This document shows positions 1 to 12,197 of a stretch of 64,000 bases of DNA, piece after piece (position 1 is the stretch's first letter; each line of letters begins with the position of its first letter). Location: contig JALMQS010000556.1 in assembly GCA_024734495.1 (NCBI GenBank), positions 1 through 64,000 on the forward strand. Reading direction: 5' to 3'. Below the pieces are notes generated by a model. That model saw only the letters and a program-made list of their open reading frames with translations. It had not been told where the DNA came from and ran no database searches. This DNA is from Forficula auricularia. Lineage: Eukaryota > Arthropoda > Insecta > Dermaptera > Forficulidae. A program made the position numbers and the translations under genes.

Positions 1-739
1 TTACAAACCTTTTTGCTAAAAGGATTGGCAAACAATTGCGAGGTTGATGAAATAGCAGCTGAGCTGCACACTCATAAAAACATTTCATTCACTAAAATAG
101 AGAGATTCTCAACAACCCTCTCAAGAAAATCAGGTAATACCCTCCCAATTATACTAGTTCAAATAACTCCCGAAAGCAAAACCCATGACCTCTACCTAAT
201 CAAAAGAGTATTTTATCAGCAGATAAGATGGGAAAAGCTAAAAAAAAGATATAACGCAATGTAGGAATTGCCAAAGAATAGGCCATGTCGCAGGACGATG
301 TAATTTACCCTATCGTTGTGTAAAATGCAATACTAATCATGGACCTGCCGAATGCCAATTAAAACAGGCCGAAACACAAGAAGCTCTCTACTGCGTCACT
401 TGTGGAAAATACGGGCACCCCGCCTCCTTTAGAGGATGCCCCGAAATAGTTACAATTAAAAAAAAGATTCAAGAAAAACAAGCGTTGGCGAAATCAAAAA
501 ATAGCAAAAAGATAAATAATATTAAATCACATGTGAGCCCCGACCAATCAATAAGCGCGCCAAAAAATACTCTACCACTAAATGACGCCCCAAAAAGTGC
601 CATAAGCAACGAAAACAACATACTAAGCAGGCTCCAACAAATGGAAGAAAGTATCAAAATAATGTTAAAAATGTTTACCACTCAAACAGATATAATAACA
701 GGCCTTCAGGCAATGAACAAACAATCCCAGAATTCTTAG
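1..739 (+). pseudogene. LINE ORF1, Gag-like zinc-knuckle protein (partial, frameshifted)
   Basis: This is the C-terminal part of a Jockey-type ORF1, the RNA-binding protein of the retrotransposition particle. The frame is open from base 1 and runs to a stop at 262-264. The protein continues in the next frame (stop 737-739) after an apparent one-base slip in the A-run at 241-247. Before the slip a YLIKRVFYQQIRW stretch matches the PRE_C2HC region that usually precedes the knuckles. Three CCHC-type knuckles follow: C-x2-C-x4-H-x4-C at about 260-301, C-x2-C-x3-H-x4-C, and C-x2-C-x4-H-x6-C near 391-438. The tail is rich in Lys, Ser and Asn. The domain call is firm; the exact indel base is uncertain. 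Confidence 0.85.
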
Positions 740-3700
740 GCTTAACAATAATATCAATAAATGTAAATTCAATAATCACAAACCAAAGGAGAGCAAACAT
801 CTTGCAAACTATAAAAAAATACAATCCAGATGTAATCCTCTTGAGTGAAACAAAGCTTAATGATAATCACTTCGTCGAATTTGCCGAATATGAATGCATA
901 AGGACGGACAGGCCTAATTCAAAACAGGGAGGAGGGACTGCTATACTAATTAGAAAAAATATAAAATATAAACATATTCAAAATTCGATATTAATGTCCT
1001 CTAAATCTCTTGAAACGACAATTATAAAATTACAACTAAAAAATAACCAAAGCCTTTATCTTGTTTCCGCATACAGCCCTTGTAAATTTAATAGTGTATT
1101 TCTAAACGAATTAGAAAATTTATTCGATATTTTACAATTAGACAGACCAGAAAATTACTACTACCTTGCAGGGGATTTAAACGCCAAGCACATCACTTGG
1201 AGCAATAATTGCAATAATCAAAGGGGAAACAAACTAAAAAAATGGATTGATGATAATGAAATCAAATACAAATTAAAAATACTCCACTCAGAATATCCTT
1301 CATTTCCCAGTAGTGGATCCTTCTTAGATTTAATCCTACTAGATGCAAGATTAATCGTTTCAAACAAAATAAACCACAACAAGGTACCCAACATTCCTTA
1401 TGACAGTGACCACAACGGCTTAATTGCCAACATCCACTTAAATCACAACGAAGGCCTTGAGCTAGAATCAAAAACTGACTCCTACCAATTTAATTTTAAA
1501 AATACAAACTGGCATCATTTTGGTAATTACTTAAATAAAAACTGCCAATTAAACATATCATCATCTAGGAATCTAAATAACAATGAAATCGATCAAAATA
1601 TAGAAACCATCGAAAAAAACATTCAAAAAGCAATAAATAAAGCAACACCAAAAATTAAACCCAAAAACTCTTTCGATAAATATCTGAACCCCAAAATAAC
1701 AAAACTTCAAAAAGCAAAAAGCTTTCTGATAACCCAAATAAACAAATTTTACAAAAACAACCTAAACAGACAATCAGACGAGTTCTATAATTTGAAACAA
1801 CTCCTCTCTGAAACAAAAAAACAGCTACAAATAGAATTTCAAAATTCCACAAATAGCTACTGGGAAAATAAAATCAAAAACATTCCTCTCCATGAATCAT
1901 CTGAAACCTTTCCTAAAATTAACAGCATATTTAGAAAAAAAAATCATTCAACAATTCCAGAGATTATAAATATTCCCAAAGACAAAAGAGAAATCCTGAT
2001 AAAAGCTAGCTTAAACCCAGACAATGTTAACAAAGATACAATAGGAAACTTCTTAATTTCAGACAATGAAGAAAAATTAAACATCCTTGGGTCTCATTTC
2101 TCTCTCATTCACCTACAAAACGAAAATATGGGCAAAGATCATATGTCTAGACTCATAAATAGCAACATCGAAAACCTTAAAAGAGAAATAGAAACAGACA
2201 CAGAAACAATGAAAACGGTATACCAATTTTCTAACGAAAATACCTCAATTGACCCAACTACCTGGTCAGAACAATACAGCCTGACAAACAATAGAGAGGT
2301 AAAGAAAATATTTAGAAAACTTAACAACAAAAAATCCACAGGCCCTGACAAAATCCCCAATATAGTATTGAAACATTTACCAAAAAAAATAATCAATTAC
2401 TACACTATTATTTTTAATAACTCATTAAACAACTTATATTTTCCCTACAATTGGAAAAAAGCAAAAGTAATCGCCATCCCAAAAAAAGGCAAGGACCCTT
2501 CCTCCCTCTCAAATCTAAGGCCAATAAGTCTTTTGCCGAATATCGGGAAAGTCTTCGAGATTATAATTAATAAAAGACTGGTTTCATTCTGCCAAGAAAA
2601 AAATATCATACCAGAAAGCCAATTTGGCTTCAAATACAAACACTCTTGCATTCATGCAATCACAAAATTAGCTTCTGATATCTACTGGTCTTTAAATGTC
2701 AACCATTGTGTTGGAGCGTGCTTGATAGATGTAGAAAAAGCTTTTGATACCGTTTGGAGAGAAGCCCTGATTTATAAATTATTAAAAAAAGGCTTCAACA
2801 AAAACCTCATTAAAATGATTTGGAATATGATAGAAGAAAGGACATTTGTAATTTCAAACAAAGGAAAAAGAATCTTCTATGGTATTCCAGGTCAAAAATG
2901 GTCTCCAGCAGGGAACCGTAAACTCTCCTGTCCTATTCAACATATATATCAGCAATATCCTAGAACTCTTTGAATTAAACAAAGCAAAAGACAAAGGCGC
3001 TCTGGCCTTTGCGGACGATTTAATTGTTTATATATCAGGTAAAAAACCAAGTGAAATCAATCAAAAACTAGAAATCTTAGTTAACAAAATTCATTCTTAC
3101 TACGACACATGGAAATTAAAAATCAACATCAATAAATGTGAAACTATATTATTTCGACCCCCAATCAGTAAGGGTAATCGGGACCTACAAAAAAATTGGA
3201 AAAAATTCCAAATTAAAGTCAATAATCAAATCATCCCACATAAAAAAATTGTAAAATATTTAGGAGTAGAACTAGATGAGCGGATGCTCTTTAATAAACA
3301 CCTCGAAAACAAAATAATAAAGGCCAGAGCAGCCTTCATGGGACTAAAAAAATTATTCTACTCGCAGTACCTCGATCCAAAATTAAAAATATTAAGCTAC
3401 ACCACCCTCATTAGACCTATAATCTCATACGGTTGCAGCATCTGGTTCAACCAGAGTGCATCTATGATGGAGACAATAAGAATTTTTGAAAGGAAATGCC
3501 TTAGAGCCTGCCTAAATACTTATAGAAGCCCAGAAACAAATTTTCTTAAATACGTTAGCAACAAAAAATTATATAAATTAGCTAATATTAACAGATTCGA
3601 CTGCTTCATAATCAAACTAATTCGAAATTATTATACCCAAATAGTCAATATCCAAGAGAATAGCCTCATATTTGGATCCGTATATCCAAATGAAAGTTAT

Positions 3701-3958
3701 TTCGAAAAAACTCTAAACTCTGGCTATATCCCCCCAGAAGCTTTCCCATACCTGGATGCCCAAGGGTATATCCAGGACACGAACAAAATCCCAATAATAT
3801 TTCACATCTATAGAAGAAAAAATGACAAAAGAATTGAATATCATCCCTTTCTAGACAGCAGAGATATATATAGGCACTGGAGATATAGCCAGGAAATATC
3901 TGATAAGGACAGGAAGGAGACGATTTGTCCCAAAAAATGCTGGTGGCTTGACCAATAA
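739..3958 (+). pseudogene. LINE ORF2, endonuclease-reverse transcriptase (frameshifted)
   Basis: ORF2 encodes the enzyme for target-primed reverse transcription. The frame is open from 586, overlapping ORF1, with no ATG before the endonuclease domain begins near 742, so the start is undefined. Endonuclease motifs are visible: SETKL near 845, AGDLNAKH near 1170 and SDHNG near 1402. The reverse transcriptase shows KKSTGPDKIP (near 2330), EKAFDTVW (near 2735), NGLQQGTVNSP (near 2900) and the catalytic FADD (3009-3020). The frame changes by one base around 2870-2890, just before the NGLQQG motif, so the first frame ends wrongly at 2973 while the true protein continues to 3958. The C-terminus has the Tyr/Trp-rich tail usual for Jockey. 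No RNase H domain is seen. Confidence 0.9.
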
Positions 3959-4419
3959 TTAATAATAAATGTAAATTTATTTGTTTATTTGCTTATTTAG
4001 CAGCTTATTTGTTTATTTATTTTTATTTAAATGAAGTGAGTGGAGTGAATGAGTGTGATAAAAAAAAGGTCAAACTTGACCGAGCCATTGTATATACTAT
4101 TGTATAAATTCCTTCTCTTCATCCCTTTTGTAAATAATTTCCCAAAGAAATTATAAAAACAAGGTTTTTTTTTAAAGCCATTTCCTTGTAAAACAAAAAT
4201 AAAGTTATATCCCTACCCCTTAATTTAAGAAGGGAAAAACCCGAAAATGTTTGTAAATAAGTAAATAATATATTAATTCATAACTACGAATACATTGTAT
4301 GTAATGTAGATTAAACTTAAAAAAAAATAATATTCCATATCCCGGAGTGTTAGGGATATTATTGTAAAAAATGTATATAAATCTTTTTGGCTAATAAACA
4401 CTTTATAAAAAAAAAAAAA
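3959..4419 (+). other. LINE 3' UTR and poly(A) tail
   Basis: An untranslated AT-rich tail follows the ORF2 stop. It contains AATAAA at 4393-4398 and ends in 13 A residues (4407-4419), as expected for a reverse-transcribed polyadenylated RNA. The SINE begins directly after it, so the original right target-site duplication is not identifiable. Confidence 0.75.
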
Positions 4420-4606
4420 GAACACCTAGGCGGTAGCGTGACAGCGAGATAGACCAGGGGACCCGGGTTCGAATCCCGACTCGAGGGCAGCCAGCTAAAA
4501 TCTGACCCCCGGGGGTAGAGCCAAATTTTAAAAATATAGCTAGTATCGCAATTAGGCTTATGGCTAGTAAAAGCCGAAAAGCCAAAAAAAAAAAAAAAAA
4601 AAAAAA
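4420..4606 (+). mobile_element. tRNA-derived SINE, copy 1
   Basis: About 187 bases with a tRNA-like head: a box A-like GGCGGTAGCG and a canonical pol III box B (GGTTCGAATCC) about 40 bases later. A tRNA-unrelated body follows, then a conserved tail ending GCCGAAAAGCC and an A-run (4584-4606). The same order of modules, with high identity, is found on the minus strand at 27291-27474. Compared with that copy the first dozen or so bases are missing or replaced. It abuts the poly(A) of the LINE, so its duplication is masked by A-runs. It is not a functional tRNA: there is no cloverleaf-length 3' half. Confidence 0.8.
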
Positions 4607-5513
4607 TAGAACTATGATACAAACAAATAAACTTAAAATAAATAAATATATAAATATATATATACAATTTTTGCTCGTTTAATAAGAGTAGATAGATAGA
4701 TAGATAGATAGATATAGAAATACATATTTGCTTTTATATATATAGTGTATAGGCATTTTTGTTTAGATCAAGCAGAGAGGACAGTCTCATTGGTTTCTCT
4801 CTATTAATAAACAAATCTGCTTACTCTCAGCTTGGACAAAATATTTTCAAAATAGATTTATTTTAATGTTACTTTTGGCATTAAATGAGTTGAGTAATAC
4901 CATGAGGTGTGCACAAACACACCAGGATATTTTTTATAAGTAATTCTAATTAAAATAAAAAATAAAATAAAATAATTAAAGAGTAAAGACTAAGTCTATT
5001 AAAAAAAGAAGAAGAGGAACTCGGATTAATCTGAGTAGAACGAGGGTGACGCTCAGTAGCGTTCGCACAGAATGAAGGGATCTAATGGGTCCGGAAATTT
5101 CCCAGACAAAAGCCACCACAGGGCTTTTTTTCTAGTCCGGGATAATCGAGAAAATCCGGTTGTGCTGAGAAAAGCGAGGAACGAAAAAAATAAATAAATA
5201 AAGTGGAAATAGAATGAGGGTGAAAAAAGAGAAGAAAAAACAAAAGGGGTAAAAATATTCATGAAAGAATTAACGCAAAAAATATAATATAATTGATGGA
5301 ATATGCTTATAGAAAAAAATCAAAATGTTTATTTATATATTTGTGTGTAAACAGTGATGATTGATTTTAAAAGATTGTAAATTAAACATGATTGAAAAAA
5401 ATTATATTGAAAAGATTTTGTTTTGCTGAGAGAGAGGCAGAGCTGTTGATTCATAAAGAAAAATCTGATGAGGTTGTCCCCTGCTTTATGTGGAAATAAA
5501 CATATATACCAAT
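4607..5513. other. Unassigned, with a TAGA microsatellite
   Basis: This stretch holds a short (TAGA)n tract at about 4689-4716. Around 5030-5180 there is a less AT-rich block with an AG-rich lead-in that I cannot assign. The small reading frames here are not supported. Confidence 0.4.
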
Positions 5514-6553
5514 GGCGTGCGGTCTATGAATGCTGTGGATGCGGCGCATCCCTAAAATTTCAAACATTTAGAGTATTTTCATAAATATCGACTTCAAAAT
5601 TTCAGGAGGATCTTTAAATTTTCAAATTATTATCCGTTATTTCAAATATTTCTATGAAAAACATTTTTTTGTTTTGAAAAGTATATTGGTTCTTGAAATG
5701 AAATAAAATTATTGTTCGTAGTTTAAAGGGGCAATAAAAATGAATGATTTTCCGAAAAGGGTGCTTATAGAAGTTAGTTTGAAGTCCCTGCCTGGTATAT
5801 CTTCCAGTTCAAGCTTGTCTGAGACAAGTCCTGACGAGTTTTACTTCGAATAAAAATTGTTCTCGCTGAGGAACAATTAAAATACTAATAATATGAAAAA
5901 GGAATAAATAAAGATGATTTGGGAATTCCTGAGCTAATCCATTTCTAAGAACTCGCAATATAAGATCGGAAATAACTAAGAGTGCTATATAGACAAGTCA
6001 TAACTTGCTTATAGCAATAGAATTAGGTAGGAGAAATTTAAGATTTTCTTATAGAATAGGCTGATTCATCGTAGAAGATGGTCGATTTCCATCACAGGGA
6101 CAGTAGAGTTTAAGTAACAAGATTTAATTTCTGACTCCTACCATCACTTACACAAACCAGTATACATTTGGGGCGAAGGTTCTAAAATATATTTTTTGAA
6201 AATCTAATGTTAAATTTGAAAAATATTGAAAGTGAAAAGCGAAAATTAGAATAATATTTCAAGAAATGAAGGATACTTTATTCGGACAGCATTCCCTGGT
6301 TGAAAAGTCACCGCCCGCCACTTATATACTATTTAGATATATCATGTAGGCAGTTGGTGACTTTTCAACCGAGGAGATTTTTTAATTTTATTTTATACTT
6401 AGATCCTTTTGCAAATTTCATCAAAAATGGCATCATAGAATTTTTTGTTATTTTTAAAATTTAACAGTAGATTTATATGACACTCTATGAAAATACTCTG
6501 AGTTTTGAAAATTTGGGATGCGCCTCATCCACAGCATCCATGGACCGCAAACC
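5514..6553. mobile_element. TIR element, about 1 kb, non-coding
   Basis: Both ends carry matching inverted repeats. The left end reads TGCGGTCTATGAATGCTGTG and the complement of the right end reads TGCGGTCCATGGATGCTGTG. Pairing continues through GCGCATCCC and AGAGTATTTTCATA, some 70 bases with mismatches. The interior (5590-6325) is repeated at 41630-42832. Near its right side is a smaller inverted repeat (GGTTGAAAAGTCACC at 6299, complement near 6357). No transposase frame is present, so it is non-autonomous. The superfamily is not established because I could not find a target duplication. Confidence 0.65.
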
Positions 6554-7496
6554 TATTGCCTTATATTCGTGAGATAAAGCAATTTTGTTTAACTTTTTTC
6601 TTTTTTTACAATTTATAATTTGAAATTCTATTGATAAAGCGGGAAATTCTTCTTTCTTCTGGATTAAAATAAACGTTGCAAAGATTGTTTTTTATGATTC
6701 ATATATACCTATATAAATGGGGCATTCCATGCCAATTCGACCACTTTTGACCCCGACCCCTTTCGATTTGGCTGAAACTTTTTTATCTTTTTCTACCCTA
6801 TCGCAAACATGTTTCAGAATTTTTTCAAATTTTTCTAATCAACCGAAAAAGTTATTAATTTAAAAAAAAAATAATATTTTTTTCTTTCAAATTATGCCGC
6901 AAACCCATGTTGCTCGGACTTCTCTTTCTATTTTTTTGTTTAATTGAAAAATATTTTTCTTATTTTTTCGCAATCCAACATTGTTTTTATAATAAAATAT
7001 ATCTTAATTAATATATTCATAATATTTTATACTTTGTTTATAATCTTAACTTTTTCAAGAATCGGACACTAGAGCTGCCACAGTAATTATTAATAAACTT
7101 AAATATAAATTGTTCATTTATGGTTATACTGTATAACATCCTCTTAAAATCTCAATAGAATAATTCAAAAAATAATATTTTCTGCCTTTTGAACGAGATA
7201 TTCCAAAATCTAATCAGTCTTCTATTCTGTATTGATACAAACGAATTTATTATCTTTCCATTCTTGGGCTATCGTGGGTAATCGTAATTCAAGATAAAAT
7301 TTAGAGAACGCTGTGTGGGCTTATAGTGAAATATTTTTAAATTATAATAGGTTGGAGTTAGTGGTGTTTCACATCCAGGAAAAATAAATTAATTTGAGTT
7401 CAATCAATCAACTGGCTACCAGCTAAAAAAACATCAAAAAAATTTTCGATATTTTTTTGACTCCATGAAAAAAACAATATTTATAATTAAAAAAGA
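6554..7496. other. Unassigned AT-rich sequence
   Basis: No gene is visible. The phrase GGGGCATTCCATGCCAA at about 6719 looks like the end of a dispersed element, but no partner end was found nearby. Confidence 0.3.
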
Positions 7497-7554
7497 CTGA
7501 TGAGGGGGGGGGGGGGGGGGGGGCGATGAAGACCAAGTCTTTGAAACTATAGTC
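7495..7554 (+). repeat. Hammerhead-like motif broken by a G-run
   Basis: CTGATGA at 7497-7503 is followed by about 20 G residues (7504-7523). Then come CGATGA, an AGAC-CAA-GTCT hairpin and GAAACTATAGTC (7543-7554). Its last 12 bases are identical to the motif at 28636-28647. The G-run looks like a later expansion between the two halves. A second long G-run lies at about 7610-7625, after the dispersed-element phrase GGGCGGATCCAGG. Confidence 0.5.
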
Positions 7555-7625
7555 TCAAACAAATAATTTATATATATATATACATGGGCGGATCCAGGAA
7601 TTTTTTATGGGGGGGGGGGGGGGGG

Positions 7626-8869
7626 CGAATGTATACAAGGTGCCCTATTATAACTGGAATTCAAATACGCAAAGAGAAAAAAATCATTAGAAAAATATTT
7701 TTCTCTGCGTATCAGACAGTTTTGTTTATATAGTAACCCTATATTCAGAAAAATAAAAAGAACATGATATATACAAATACCTCGTTCTCGAAAAAAAACT
7801 TTTAACTACTGACCTGAATTCTATCGTTCATTTTCGTAATTTACTAGTACTTTCTAGTTATTTCTGTGTTTATTAACATTTCTATTTTATTTTTTTATTT
7901 TTTATAAATAGTTAATGAAGAAATAATTTTATGAAATTGTAAAAAGTAATTATTTCCTCTTTTTCAACCCGCAACTCGCCAAGCTGCTCGAATTTTTATT
8001 CTTTTTATATTTCCTAGACAGAGAAAGAGAGAGAAAAGAATTTTAGCTTTTGTATGTACATTTAATCTTCTCTCAAATGATGATGCTATAAAAAATTTAG
8101 ATTATTCGAAGGATGGTTAAAAAACAAAAAAATATATAAAAAAAACAAAATCAGAAAAAATTATGTCTGTAAGAAACAATTTTCCGACTCATAAATTAAA
8201 GTCTTAAAACAAAATAAAAAGAAAAAGACCAGCGAGACGAAATCCATTGGACGCGTTTGTTAATTTGACTCTGGGATTTGGGGCCCTTATTTCTATCCAG
8301 GGCTGTTGCTCCCTTCGCCTGTTGCTCACTAATTACTCAGCCCCTCCTGTTCCTTCTGACGATTGTGGGTTTGGATTGCCATTGACTTATCATCGGGGAT
8401 GAAATTATCAACTTTCCCTACCTGATAAGTGATAATGATAACATTCTATTACCACGAAATCCGAATGCAAATATTACTATTAGGATTAGTTCTCTTAATT
8501 GCCTAAATTACAAGCAAAACAGAACTCTGAAGTTCAAACTGGTGGATTATGATGATCATCAAACGTTATATTCTAAAAAACAAAATTGACTTGAAAAAAT
8601 TATCAGTAATTAACTATTATTAAATAATGATTAGAGAGCGCAAAAAAAGGCTGTATTATTTTTGATAAATAGTCTTTGAATAACCTTTGTCATGAAAATA
8701 GTATCCATACTTTCACGAATTTTAGTTATGTTGACAATATATAAGTAATTTTTAAAGGATCTATCTTAGAATAGGAGAAATATAGGTACCTAAATCTTGG
8801 AAAGGATAGAGATATAATATAAATGATTAATTTTTATAAAATAATATAATTTAAATAAATTGACACGTT
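7626..8869. other. Unassigned; 8220-8450 less AT-rich
   Basis: Mostly AT-rich with no supported gene. The block at about 8220-8450 has more even base composition and no repeat relatives elsewhere in the window. It could be a single-copy host regulatory or non-coding segment. Confidence 0.3.
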
Positions 8870-9560
8870 CTGATGTGGCCACCCACTTGACTTTACCATA
8901 CACTTCTGGTTGAGTTTGGAACAAGGGCCTAAATTTTCATTTTTTGACCCTACAACCCCTCCCCTCCATTTCGGGAGGTTAGTTTTTGAATTTTTAGACC
9001 ACTGATTATGTATGCAAAATTTGGTTGAGTTTGGTCCAAGTGCTTAGATTTTCATTTTTTGCCCCCCCCCCCCCCTAATTTTGGCGAAACCAAAAAAATA
9101 TGTTCGTTATTATAGGTTCATTTTATAGCATATTTCATTTTTCTTGTTTTTTTTAGTTTGAAAATATTATAATTTTAATTTTTAACTCGCCCCTCCCCCC
9201 TTAATTTTGGGTCGATATGCACCAAAATCTAATCAGCTCTTAATCTCAATGGACCAAAACTATGGGTGAAATTTGGTTTTGATATTCACACTAGTATTTG
9301 AGCTAGCTCGTCCACAAAATGTGGTAACGCACAGACTAACAGACATTTTCACAAAACAATTATTATCTCGAAAAATATAATTTTTTTCGATCTTCACTTA
9401 TTAGGGCTTTTTTGTAGACCAAAATGCCATGGTTTCGCTCAATTTTTTTAATCAAAATAGTTTCAGCTGTTTTTGAGATATTTTGAAAAAAAGAAGCAAA
9501 AAAACGCTTTTTTTCATGCACGATTACAATACTTGACCATGTATGGTAAAGTAAAAGGGG
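8870..9560. repeat. Dispersed repeat family, copy A
   Basis: A non-coding dispersed element. Shared landmarks with copy B (35030-35900) are a C-rich tract, TAGGTTCATTTTA, TTAATTTT, AATCAGCTC, TAATCTCAATG, GTCCACAAAA, GGTAACG, GCCATGGTTT and TGACCAT. Its left part also contains the GGTTGAGTTTGGTCCAA phrase found in the fold-back elements near 12290 and 28915 and in the Helitron at about 24050. Confidence 0.6.
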
Positions 9561-10155
9561 CATTCATAAACATTCGTCCAGACAACGTGAAATTGTCTCC
9601 CTGCTAGTTTTTTCCAAATGATTATCTGAAATTAAATAAGGTGGAGAAGATTTGTCTTCGAGTAATTGTCCAATTAGAACGTTACAAAAATATCATCCTT
9701 CCCTATCGGTGGTTTCATCCACTATAGCATAAATTGGGCCTGATTCCAAATTTACTTTATATTCAAAACGAATATATATATATTTTTAGTCTGAAGAAGA
9801 AAATTATACAAATAGCAGTAAAAAGTTCATAGAGATCTATTTCGAATTCATCCCTTTTGGAATCAAATTTCAATGTCGATTGTTTTTGAGAATTTTTCAA
9901 CTTTTCGTTGCTTTTATGATGAGAAGAAACTAAATATTGATTAACATGAGTATTTCTGTCCGATAATATCTTGAGAAAAAATAAAAATTAATATTTAAGA
10001 GCCCCATAAAATATGTAACCAGATAATAAAAATAAAAATTGGGTCACAATAAAGATGATTATACCATTATTATACCTACTTAAAGATTTAGACGTAAACA
10101 GTCGCTAGATTTTTTATTAAATATATATAAAATAAAATCGAAAAAATAACTAAAT
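9561..10155. other. Unassigned AT-rich sequence
   Basis: No supported gene or repeat boundary was seen. Confidence 0.3.
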
Positions 10156-10159
10156 AAAT

Positions 10160-10340
10160 AAAAAATTGTAAAAAAGGCACCATAAAAGGCATTTTTTCTC
10201 AAAAAAGGCGCGGAAGCCAAAAAAGGCCATAAAAGGCATTTTCAAAAATCTATAAATATGTTTGAATTTTTTAGACCGGTGGACAATAAAAAAAATCTTA
10301 AAAAGGCTCAAAAATTGAAAAAAGGCAAATGCCTTTTTCC
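10160..10340. repeat. Cluster of AAAAGGC-type motifs
   Basis: At least seven copies of A(n)GGC occur within 180 bases, including AAAAAAGGCACC, ATAAAAGGCATT, AAAAAAGGCGCGG, AAAAAAGGCC and a closing palindrome AAAGGCAAATGCCTTT near 10320. Clustered short motifs of this type are typical of transposase-binding subterminal regions, for example in hAT elements. No complete element could be delimited. Confidence 0.4.
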
Positions 10341-11890
10341 GCTCTCTATTAATGATTTTCTTTCACCGATACCATGTTGCTTTATAATTTGTAATTTACC
10401 CATTAATTATTTTTTTCCTCCTATCCTCTTGGCCTCGAGAACTAAATGCCCATTTAGCCAGTTGTTATTAATTAAAACAGTTATAAAGTAAACCATTAAA
10501 TATATATAAGGATTTGTGAGATTTTACATGTCAAAAGTTAAGCGGATGTTGGGCTTTTATAATAAACAAGATTAATTTCTATCTTTGTGCAGAATATTTT
10601 TTATTGACCGACCAGCATGGTTAATAGGTTTCGGTCTGCTAAGAGACCATTGTCAAAGCCTGAAACAATTTAGATAAAGTTTCAAAAATTATAAAATTAC
10701 ATTGATTAAATTTCATACAGGTCCCGTATCAAAAGGATAAACCGTGAATAGGGGATAGGCCAGTTTTAGGATGATCCATTTCCTAAAAAAAATTTAATAG
10801 AAATCTTATAGTTTTTCGAGTTATAGGCATTTTTTTGAAAATGGTGAAAATCGCTACCATGCCCTAAATAATGAGATCCTGTGGCTATAAAGTTACATAT
10901 TTTAAGATTCTAATATTTGTAACGCAATTCTGAATAATCATGGTATTGACCAGAATTCAAAATAAAACCATAAGTACTATACTTTTGGAGAAAAAAAATA
11001 TTTTTGCCGGACTTATGTTTTAAAAAATTTTGATTAGCTAAGTTTTAATAATCTTTAATTAAAAAAAGTCTAGTACAACACTTTGTACTTCCTTCTTTAG
11101 AAAAAAAAATATTTGTTTTTTTTTGGCAAAATTATCTAATTTAAAATCATATTTTTATAGTGTTTTTTTTATTTAATACCTATGTTAATCAATTATGTTG
11201 CATCTTAATTGAACTAATCTTTGCTTATTAATGGCGGGCTTTGTAGCTGGTGTAAATATACTAGTATATTATTTATTTGTTTCTCTTTATGAATCAACAA
11301 CTCTTCTACTCTCGGCAAAATAAAAACTTTTCAATTATCCCTTGCTCTGCTGTCCCATTCACATAAAAAACATGAAAACTTTGTAAATCCCTTTTGTTGA
11401 CCAAGTAGCATGGAGACAACTTTTAAATCTCCACACAGAATCCAATCATGAACTGTATATTTAATTTTCTGTAAAATTAATTAAAAATTCTAAAAATTAA
11501 TATTTTCCTAAGTTTCCTTCATATGGACTGAATGAGCAACAGGCAATGAATCATAAGTATTTCTATTATGTTCCACGTGAGAAATTGGTGGGTGATACGA
11601 CATTTTTATTATTATTTTCGGAATCAGCATGACAGCGGCCCCTAAGCCAGAAACACATATAATAATTTAATAGGTATATATGGACCCCTTTTGCCCTTTT
11701 TTTGCGACTTTTAAAGAAAAATTCTTGCTTTTAACAGTCGTTTAGGGTGTCTTTATTTTTAGCACAAAACCCATTACAATTCAATAATTAAGTTTTTAAA
11801 GTCAAACATTTAATTACCATTAAAAAATCTGAATTTTTGTAAGTGGTCCACTTCAATTTGTGAGCAGTTTATTTAACATCAACTATAAAT
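10341..11890. other. Unassigned, with one hammerhead-like relic and one Helitron end
   Basis: AT-rich. The minus strand of 10620-10680 holds CAATGGTC - loop - GACCGAAAC, a degraded relative of the fold-back motif. At 11232-11250, GGCGGGCTTTGTAGCTGG followed by T resembles a Helitron 3' terminus. No gene is supported. Confidence 0.35.
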
Positions 11891-11899
11891 GTAAATAGA

Positions 11900-12070
11900 G
11901 ATTTGATGAAAAGGCAGCCCAAGGATAATGAAAATTAGAAATTCCGGGTAAAATAATTTAATATGGAAGGTCATTTTCATTCTTTTAAAAACCAAAGTTT
12001 CGGAAGATATTAATTACCTCCTTCTTGAGTATTGAAAAGAGTCACTGAAGGAAATTTTTAAACACGTTAT
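11900..12070. repeat. Half copy of the 17220-17689 fold-back
   Basis: It shares, in order, the left-arm landmarks of the fold-back at 17220: GGCAGCCCA, a GTTTCGGAAG block, CTCCTTCTT, GTCACTGAAGGAAA and CTTATCTCC. Only one arm is present. The adjacent inverted-repeat element starting near 12198 may have disrupted it. Confidence 0.5.
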
Positions 12071-12197
12071 TCTTATCTCCTTGTGTTTTTTTGGTGTTAT
12101 ATTTATAATTTGTCATTAACATCAAAATAATTTTTCAAAAATATTTTTGTGTTTTTGAAATTCAAATATATTTTTTGAAATCTTTAAAAGTATATGT

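Larger units (their letters stand above)
1..4419 (+). mobile_element. Jockey-clade LINE, 3' part, inactive
   Basis: A non-LTR retrotransposon that enters from beyond the left edge of the window. It carries the end of a Gag-like ORF1, then ORF2 with an endonuclease and a reverse transcriptase, a 3' UTR of about 450 bases, an AATAAA signal at 4393-4398 and an A-run at 4407-4419. The PRE_C2HC-like region before the zinc knuckles in ORF1, and the GGGTAILI stretch in the endonuclease, are typical of the Jockey clade. One frameshift in each ORF makes this copy inactive. The 5' end and any left target duplication are outside the window, so its full length cannot be judged. Confidence 0.9.

Noticed and set aside
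4430..4500. Possible functional tRNA gene
   Set aside because: Box A-like and box B sequences are present but no full cloverleaf. The sequence continues into a body and A-tail shared with a second dispersed copy, so it is a SINE.
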